Of a stretch of DNA of 11,317 nt, positions 6,829 to 11,317 are shown piece by piece. How positions within the stretch are numbered: the first letter of the stretch is position 1; each line of letters begins with the position of its first letter. The DNA comes from Opitutia bacterium UBA3151 (lineage in GTDB: Bacteria > Verrucomicrobiota > Verrucomicrobiia > Opitutales > Seribacteraceae). The stretch is taken from contig DEYT01000008.1 in assembly GCA_002364975.1 (NCBI GenBank), positions 1 to 11,317 on the forward strand, read 5' to 3'. The notes beneath the pieces were generated by a model. It saw only the letters and a program-made list of their open reading frames with translations, was not told the DNA's origin and made no database searches. The position numbers were made by a program, and so were the translations under genes.

Positions 6829-8475
6829 TCATTTCTTGTTGATTCTTTCGGGAAGGTTTCCTTGCCAACCTTGATTGAATTGAGTGGTTAACTTCTTTAC
6901 TATTCCAGGCTGAAGATCCGCGATGTTTCGGGTTTCATGGGGATCACTCTGGTGATCGTAGAGCTCAACGAAAAGGGGATCAGTAGATGGCTTCGTGTAA
7001 TCCTTCCACAATACGAGGCGGTAGCGGTCCGTCCGCATGGCGTATCCCATCAAGTCGTCCTCGAAAAGATCCCGATCCCATTTATCCCCTTGCTGGGCTA
7101 TGATGCGCTTCTCCACTTTTTCAATGAGCGGACCGAAAAAAGTCTCACGGGCACCTTTTGACAGCGGGTTAGCGGCCCACTCCCGAAGGGCGGGGTTTGG
7201 GTACTGGCTGAAGGCAGCTTTTTTCCATCGCCGATTCGGCTTGTCCAAGAGAGGTGCAAAGCTTGTGCCTTCGAGGTGATTCGGCAGTTCCAAACCAATC
7301 AAGTCGCAAAGGGTTGGATAGATATCGATGAGCTCGACAAGAGCGTTGGTCTTCTTACCCCGGTTTTTATCCGGCGTGCCTGGCGTCCAGATGATGAGCG
7401 GGACACGTGTGGCGATCTCATAGTTTGTCGCCTTGCCCCATACTCCCATATCCCCAAGGTGCCAACCGTGGTCCCCCCAGAAGATGATCAAGGTTTTTTC
7501 CCGAAGGCCGGCCTCTTCGAGGGCCTGGATCATAAGCCCAACTTGAGCGTCGATATAACTGGTACAGGCGAGGTACGAATGCAGAAGCGTCCGGGATAGC
7601 TCGGGGCCAATAGGACCGTCCTTGGGAATGCCGTGCCGAACCCGTAATTCGAAGGAGGCATGCAAGCCCATGGCAGCACCATTCTCAGGAGCCCTGTCAT
7701 GCTCGGCCAATTTAATTTCCGAAGGGTCATAAAGATCCCAGTACCGTTTGGGGGCCACCCAATTAAGATGCGGCTTCTTGAACCCCAGCCCGAGGAAGAA
7801 GGGCTTGTCGCTTTTGGCGACCATTTCCTTCATGGTAGCAATGGCTCGTTGAGTATCATATCCGTCGGAGTAGTAGTGATCGGATACCTCTCCGGCCTCA
7901 TATGCCGGGCCGTTACCGAGGCCACCTCGTGCTTCCGGACTGTATTTCCGGGCAGCATCCTCCCGGTTGCGTTTCCGGATCTCAAGATTTTCTCGAAGTG
8001 CATAGGGAAGAGGCTTGGGAAGTCCTGGGATATTCTGGACCGAATTCCAACTCCAGGATTTCTCGTGATCGGTAAAGCGACCATGATAAATCTTGCCGCA
8101 GTATGCGGTTTCATAGCCCTGGGTAATCAGGTATTGCGGAAGGGTTACAACCTCTGGATTAGCGTCCCGAAAATAGGTGTAGTTTTCAATCACTCCAAGC
8201 GTATCCGGTCTAGAACCGGTCATAAGGCTTGCCCGGGAAGGACTGCAGATCGCTTGCTGGCAATAAGCACGATTGAAGAGCAGTCCATCCTTAGCCAAGG
8301 CATCCAAGTTGGGCGTGATGGCTAAATCCACCCCGTAACATCCCAATTCTGGACGCAGATCATCGGCGGCAATGAATAGTACATTGGGCATGTCCATCTT
8401 TGCTAGGGCCAAGGAAACCAAAGTGGATAAGATGATCAAAAGAAAGAAACAGGTGCGAGTTTGATTGGATTTCAT
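6829..8475 (-). CDS. Secreted sulfatase, iduronate-2-sulfatase-like (long form)
   Basis: This is a 548-residue type I sulfatase. Residues 1-25 form a signal peptide (cleavage after ALA). D38-D39 (FIAADDLRPELGCYG) and the canonical C77-S-P-S-R81 followed by ASLMTGSRPDT identify the iduronate-2-sulfatase-like branch. K128 and H131 (CGKIYHG), K234-P-H236, D335-H336 (GDHGWHLGD) and K348 complete a full active site. A C-terminal insertion near residues 420-475 makes it longer than the two sulfatases at the low-coordinate end. Its ATG overlaps the stop of the upstream sulfatase as ATGA (8472-8475), and a GAAGGA Shine-Dalgarno at 8483-8488 sits 7 bases before the start, so translation is probably coupled. 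Family members desulfate 2-O-sulfated uronic acids or related sugars; the actual substrate is not known. Confidence 0.95.
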   Translation of the reverse strand: MKSNQTRTCFFLLIILSTLVSLALAKMDMPNVLFIAADDLRPELGCYGVDLAITPNLDALAKDGLLFNRAYCQQAICSPSRASLMTGSRPDTLGVIENYTYFRDANPEVVTLPQYLITQGYETAYCGKIYHGRFTDHEKSWSWNSVQNIPGLPKPLPYALRENLEIRKRNREDAARKYSPEARGGLGNGPAYEAGEVSDHYYSDGYDTQRAIATMKEMVAKSDKPFFLGLGFKKPHLNWVAPKRYWDLYDPSEIKLAEHDRAPENGAAMGLHASFELRVRHGIPKDGPIGPELSRTLLHSYLACTSYIDAQVGLMIQALEEAGLREKTLIIFWGDHGWHLGDMGVWGKATNYEIATRVPLIIWTPGTPDKNRGKKTNALVELIDIYPTLCDLIGLELPNHLEGTSFAPLLDKPNRRWKKAAFSQYPNPALREWAANPLSKGARETFFGPLIEKVEKRIIAQQGDKWDRDLFEDDLMGYAMRTDRYRLVLWKDYTKPSTDPLFVELYDHQSDPHETRNIADLQPGIVKKLTTQFNQGWQGNLPERINKK

Positions 8476-9941
8476 TGCAAGTTCCTTCTACTAAAGATCT
8501 GGTCGTAGGCTACTTTATTCGCTTTGTAATATTTTTTCAGTCTGGGTTTCCACTGAGCTTCCTTGCTGCTTTTGGGGTTGCTCAGTTCGGTCTCAATCCC
8601 GAGGTCTCCTTGTTGAGCCATCCAGCTTTCCAGCTTCTTTTTCAGGTGGATAATCAACTTCGCATACCTGGGATCTTTTGCCAAGTTGGAGAGTTCATAA
8701 GGATCTTTTTCCGTATCATAAAATTCGATCTCCGGTCGTTTGACCCAGCGCCTTACGATTTCTGCGGCCTCCGGATCGGTTTTTGCATCCCGAAGCCAGC
8801 TTTGCCAGCACTGCAATCGATTCCCAATGTTGTTAAAATTGACAAAACCACCTTCGTGCATGGGGTTCCAAATATATTTATACCGCTCATCCCGAATGGA
8901 ACGAATGGGGTATGGCCCACCAATCCAGGCACCTTGCATGGTATGAATGCCATAGACATGGGAGTTATGCTTCCTTCTCTCTCCCCGGAGGACCTCCAGA
9001 AAACTCTTGCCGTCAAACCCATTCCTTCCTCCGGGTGCCCCTTTCCTTCCAGTATCCACTTGGGTGGAATTTCCTCCGGCAATCTCCACTAAGGTTGGAA
9101 CCAAATCCACATACTGAATCAGGGCATCACTTTTGCTTCCTCGCTTAATGAGGCCGGGCCACTTCACGATGAATGCGGTTTTCAAGCCCCGGTCGTAGCA
9201 GGTCCATTTCCCCCCATAAAAGGCAGAGCCTTGCTCACTGGTGAAAATCACCACCGTGTTCTCCGCTTTTCCCTTGGTTTTCAAGTCGTCCAATAAGGTT
9301 TTTACATCCTGATCCAATTGCGTAATTTCAGTAAAATACCGGGACAAGGCCGTTCGGGTTTCCCGGTTGTCAACCAGGTAGGGAGCGACGGTGATTTCAT
9401 CGGGGTCATACCCTTTGGCATCTGGCCATCCGTCATGCGGTTTTCTGGACGCATGTACTAGGCAAAAGGGTTTTGGTCCGGATGGAATAGTCAGGCCCTC
9501 TCTTCTTTCAAAGGGGAAGGATGCCGGTGGTCCAAAATGTTCCTTCCCGGACAGGGAAACTTGATAACCAAGTTCACCAAGGTGATGAACCATACTCTTT
9601 GTCCCCGGTTTGACCGATGAGTGATTGGCCATCGCTCCGCTGCGGACCGGAAATAAACCCGTGTACAATTGCTGCCTGCTAGGAGCACACATGGCAGTCG
9701 CAGTGTAGGCATTCGAGAAGGTCATGCCCTCACGGGCAAGCTTGTCGATGTTCGGAGTGTTAACATCCTTGCTTCCGTAACAGCCCAGGTCAAACCAGCT
9801 TAAGTCATCCGCAAGTATGAGCAGGATATTGGGTTTACCGGACTCGGGCAAAGCGTATATCTTAAGGTTACAAAAGGTACTCAAAAGCAGGCATAAGGCC
9901 GTCCAAAAGGTATCGCTGAAATGTCGTGTTTGTCGTTCCAT
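8472..9941 (-). CDS. Secreted sulfatase with Glu-Gln metal-site variant
   Basis: This 489-residue type I sulfatase is annotated from the ATG at 9941 because a GAGG Shine-Dalgarno (9947-9950, 5 bases away) precedes it. An upstream in-frame ATG at 9968 has no such site and adds nine polar residues. Residues 10-30 form the signal peptide. D45-D46, the canonical C85-A-P-S-R89, K133 and H135 (SGKEHFG) and H169 (RKPHDGWP) are in place. The usual Asp-His/Asn of the fourth metal-binding segment is replaced by E236-Q237 (TSEQGSAFYGGKWTCYDRGLK spans it), a variant I recall from some planctomycete-type sulfatases. K245 is conserved. The mid-region after KPH is short. It overlaps the downstream sulfatase by 4 bases and follows the FG-GAP gene by 107 bases. 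Its substrate is unknown. Confidence 0.92.
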   Translation of the reverse strand: MERQTRHFSDTFWTALCLLLSTFCNLKIYALPESGKPNILLILADDLSWFDLGCYGSKDVNTPNIDKLAREGMTFSNAYTATAMCAPSRQQLYTGLFPVRSGAMANHSSVKPGTKSMVHHLGELGYQVSLSGKEHFGPPASFPFERREGLTIPSGPKPFCLVHASRKPHDGWPDAKGYDPDEITVAPYLVDNRETRTALSRYFTEITQLDQDVKTLLDDLKTKGKAENTVVIFTSEQGSAFYGGKWTCYDRGLKTAFIVKWPGLIKRGSKSDALIQYVDLVPTLVEIAGGNSTQVDTGRKGAPGGRNGFDGKSFLEVLRGERRKHNSHVYGIHTMQGAWIGGPYPIRSIRDERYKYIWNPMHEGGFVNFNNIGNRLQCWQSWLRDAKTDPEAAEIVRRWVKRPEIEFYDTEKDPYELSNLAKDPRYAKLIIHLKKKLESWMAQQGDLGIETELSNPKSSKEAQWKPRLKKYYKANKVAYDQIFSRRNLQ

Positions 9942-9984
9942 TTCCCCCTCAAACCTAACGATGTGCATAGGGTCTAGTCACGAG

Positions 9985-10017
9985 GAAAACGAAACAAGGG
10001 AAATAAAACTCGTTTTC
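9985..10017. repeat. 8-base perfect inverted repeat upstream of the sulfatase pair
   Basis: GAAAACGA at 9985-9992 and TCGTTTTC at 10010-10017 form a perfect inverted repeat around a 17-base loop. It lies between the FG-GAP stop (10049) and the sulfatase start (9941). There is no U-tract after it on the minus strand, so it could be an operator or an mRNA hairpin in the leader rather than a terminator. Chance cannot be excluded in this AT-rich spacer. Confidence 0.3.
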
Positions 10018-10048
10018 GCTCCAGGTCTTCGGGCAGAAAAAAGGCTTC

Positions 10049-11197
10049 TTATTTGTGCTGATTCCAAAGAATCTGGGTACCTTCCTTGCCAGGAACCACG
10101 ATCTCGAGATCCCCATCGGAATCGAGGTCGGCAGTGACAATGTGGAGTCCGATACCTGCTCCCTTGGCCGCGACATACTTACCGAAATTCTTGAACTTTT
10201 CATCCCAAGTGTAGTACATGACGACCGGGACATCGTCGGCACCCGGGTCCCGGCCGTTGTGCCCGTAAACACGCTTACCGGTGATCAGTTCGTCAGCACC
10301 GTCGCCGTTCAGGTCCGCAAAATGAAGAGCGTGGGCCTGACTGAAAGAATCATCGATTTTGATTTCATCATAAAGGAAGTTGCCGTCATTATCGAAGCCC
10401 TTGCCAAGCCATGCAAAGACGCCGTAATCATGCCCATTGCCCCAAAGCAGATCGCTCTTGCCATCGCCATTGACATCCCGAATCAATACCGGGCAAGACA
10501 GGCTCTTGATCCAACTTGGGTGAAACTTCCATGGACCGGCATAGGGATCGCTCTCGGGTCTTTCGTACCACCCCGTACCGATGACGATGTCACTTCGCCC
10601 GTCGTTATTTAGATCCCCAAATCCGATCCCATGCCCACTTTGTGATCCAATCGTATGACCTTTAAATTCCCGCTTATTACCCTGATACCAGACCTTCATG
10701 GGCGCCTTCTTGTTCCACTGGTTGGCAATCCATTCAGGCTTACCGTCCCCGTCAATATCTAGAAATTGGCAGAGTTCATTAGTCTTCTGCTCGGTATCGA
10801 TCAAAAGGTTCTGCTCCCATAACCGGCCCCACTTTAGACCTTTCTCCCCGGGATTCCGGTACCAATTTACTTCGGGAAGCCAAAAGCTATTGGACACGAC
10901 ATCGACCCACCCATCTCCATCGACATCGTAAGCATGTTCGCCATTGGAGTGGGCGTAGCCATTCCTATCTTCAATCATGCGCAAGGGCCTCGGAACCCAG
11001 GCTCCGAACTTTCCGGGATTCCGGTACCAATTACGACCGGCAGAGATGTCAAGCTTGCCGTCCTTGTCATAATCCGCAATCGCAACTCCTTCGTTTGCAT
11101 CCACGGCCAGCAACTGCATTTCAAATTTGACTGGATGAGAACCAAACAGAGAGGCACTGCCGAACAGACTCAATACTAAATGTACCAAGTATTTCAT
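10049..11197 (-). CDS. Secreted FG-GAP/VCBS repeat protein, predicted seven-bladed beta-propeller
   Basis: This 382-residue protein has a signal peptide (residues 1-20) and consists otherwise of FG-GAP-type repeats, as in integrin alpha chains. Seven calcium-binding-like motifs are visible: DYDKDGKLD (42), DVDGDGWVD (91), DIDGDGKPE (147), DLNNDGRSD (195), DVNGDGKSD (241), DLNGDGADE (295) and DLDSDGDLE (357). The spacing of 46-62 residues fits one per blade of a seven-bladed propeller. WYRNPG occurs twice (57-62 and 112-117), encoded by an identical 20-base stretch, and WYERP follows near 210. No catalytic domain, anchor or sorting tail is evident. Such proteins are common beside sulfatases in planctomycete and verrucomicrobial genomes and may bind carbohydrate or protein. 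The function here is unknown. The ATG lacks a clear Shine-Dalgarno sequence. Confidence 0.9.
   Translation of the reverse strand: MKYLVHLVLSLFGSASLFGSHPVKFEMQLLAVDANEGVAIADYDKDGKLDISAGRNWYRNPGKFGAWVPRPLRMIEDRNGYAHSNGEHAYDVDGDGWVDVVSNSFWLPEVNWYRNPGEKGLKWGRLWEQNLLIDTEQKTNELCQFLDIDGDGKPEWIANQWNKKAPMKVWYQGNKREFKGHTIGSQSGHGIGFGDLNNDGRSDIVIGTGWYERPESDPYAGPWKFHPSWIKSLSCPVLIRDVNGDGKSDLLWGNGHDYGVFAWLGKGFDNDGNFLYDEIKIDDSFSQAHALHFADLNGDGADELITGKRVYGHNGRDPGADDVPVVMYYTWDEKFKNFGKYVAAKGAGIGLHIVTADLDSDGDLEIVVPGKEGTQILWNQHK
10848..11032 (-). repeat. Exact 20-base direct repeat encoding WYRNPG twice
   Basis: Positions 10848-10867 and 11013-11032 are identical over 20 bases and in the same reading frame, coding for NWYRNPG in blades one and two of the FG-GAP protein. 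Identity at synonymous positions suggests recent duplication or gene conversion between blades. Confidence 0.75.
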
Positions 11198-11235
11198 TTA
11201 TTGTGTCTTATGATGGAAGGTTCATAGGGGATATG

Positions 11236-11247
11236 GTTAAATTTAAC
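11236..11247. promoter_or_regulatory. Perfect 12-base palindrome upstream of the FG-GAP gene
   Basis: GTTAAATTTAAC is a perfect palindrome 38 bases before the FG-GAP start codon, in an AT-rich leader (11198-11317). Its position and symmetry suit an operator for a dimeric regulator, but AT-rich DNA makes such palindromes fairly likely by chance. No convincing -10/-35 pair was found here. Confidence 0.3.
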
Positions 11248-11287
11248 TAATGTTGTTCTAAAAATTTAATTAATGGCAATATTTTTT

Positions 11288-11300
11288 CCTGATGTCCAGG
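11288..11300. other. Small CCTG/CAGG inverted repeat beside an A6/T6 tract
   Basis: CCTG-ATGTC-CAGG on the plus strand, preceded by TTTTTT, has the same layout as the hairpin at 6798-6811. On the minus strand both read CCTG-loop-CAGG-AAAAAA. The 4-base stem is weak as RNA structure. It is listed because of the recurrence. Confidence 0.22.
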
Positions 11301-11317
11301 AGTGTAAATTTTTAAGA

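Noticed and set aside
7660..8325. Long plus-strand open frame (221 codons) opposite a sulfatase gene
   Set aside because: It lies entirely antisense to a sulfatase with intact motifs, has no recognisable domain and no ribosome site. The same holds for the plus-strand frames at 504-1046, 1890-2459, 5018-5521, 8475-9092 and 10055-10612.
9942..9968. N-terminal extension of the EQ-type sulfatase to the ATG at 9968
   Set aside because: No Shine-Dalgarno site precedes it, whereas the ATG at 9941 has GAGG at a suitable distance and starts closer to the signal peptide.
1..11317. Mobile elements, CRISPR arrays, tRNA or rRNA genes
   Set aside because: No transposase or integrase frame, no regularly spaced repeats and no cloverleaf or rRNA-like stretch was seen on either strand.

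Overview
This window is a block of nine genes, all on the minus strand, that looks like part of a catabolic locus for sulfated polysaccharides. Five full-length type I sulfatases with signal peptides fill about two thirds of it. They are accompanied by a secreted beta-propeller protein that resembles a glycosidase and a secreted seven-repeat FG-GAP protein. High sulfatase density, few strong Shine-Dalgarno sites and no SusC/SusD pair point to the Planctomycetota-Verrucomicrobiota-Lentisphaerota group, probably a marine or other aquatic member rather than a Bacteroidota. This is inference from gene content; there is no rRNA or marker gene. GC content looks close to one half by eye and was not counted.

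Layout in the direction of transcription, from high to low coordinates: an FG-GAP protein (11197-10049); a sulfatase with a Glu-Gln variant metal site (9941-8472); an iduronate-2-sulfatase-like sulfatase (8475-6829) that overlaps the previous gene by 4 bases; a 216-base spacer; a MerC-type four-helix membrane protein (6612-6130); a half-length CvfB/YitL-like S1 plus winged-helix protein (6042-5590); a GH43-like beta-propeller protein (5566-4568); an N-sulfoglucosamine-sulfohydrolase-like sulfatase (4512-3037); and, after a 133-base gap with a plausible promoter, two tandem iduronate-2-sulfatase-like paralogues (2903-1476 and 1442-48).

How they could work together: the sulfatases would be matured by a formylglycine-generating enzyme encoded elsewhere, exported, and used to remove sulfate esters (or N-sulfate) from different positions of a glycan. 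The propeller protein would cleave or bind the chain, and the FG-GAP protein could bind glycan or protein at the cell surface. No polysaccharide lyase, transporter, regulator or sulfatase-maturing enzyme is in view, so the substrate cannot be named. The MerC-like and CvfB-like genes have no evident link to sulfated sugars and seem to be bystanders, although their spacing allows read-through into the propeller and sulfatase genes.

I see no tRNA, rRNA, CRISPR array, insertion sequence or integrase. The most noteworthy points are departures from sulfatase consensus residues (CTSSR, CSAMR, and EQ in place of DH), the unplaced propeller family, the shortened CvfB homologue, the cysteine-rich loop in the MerC homologue, and a recurring small CCTG/CAGG hairpin beside an A6 tract in two intergenic regions.
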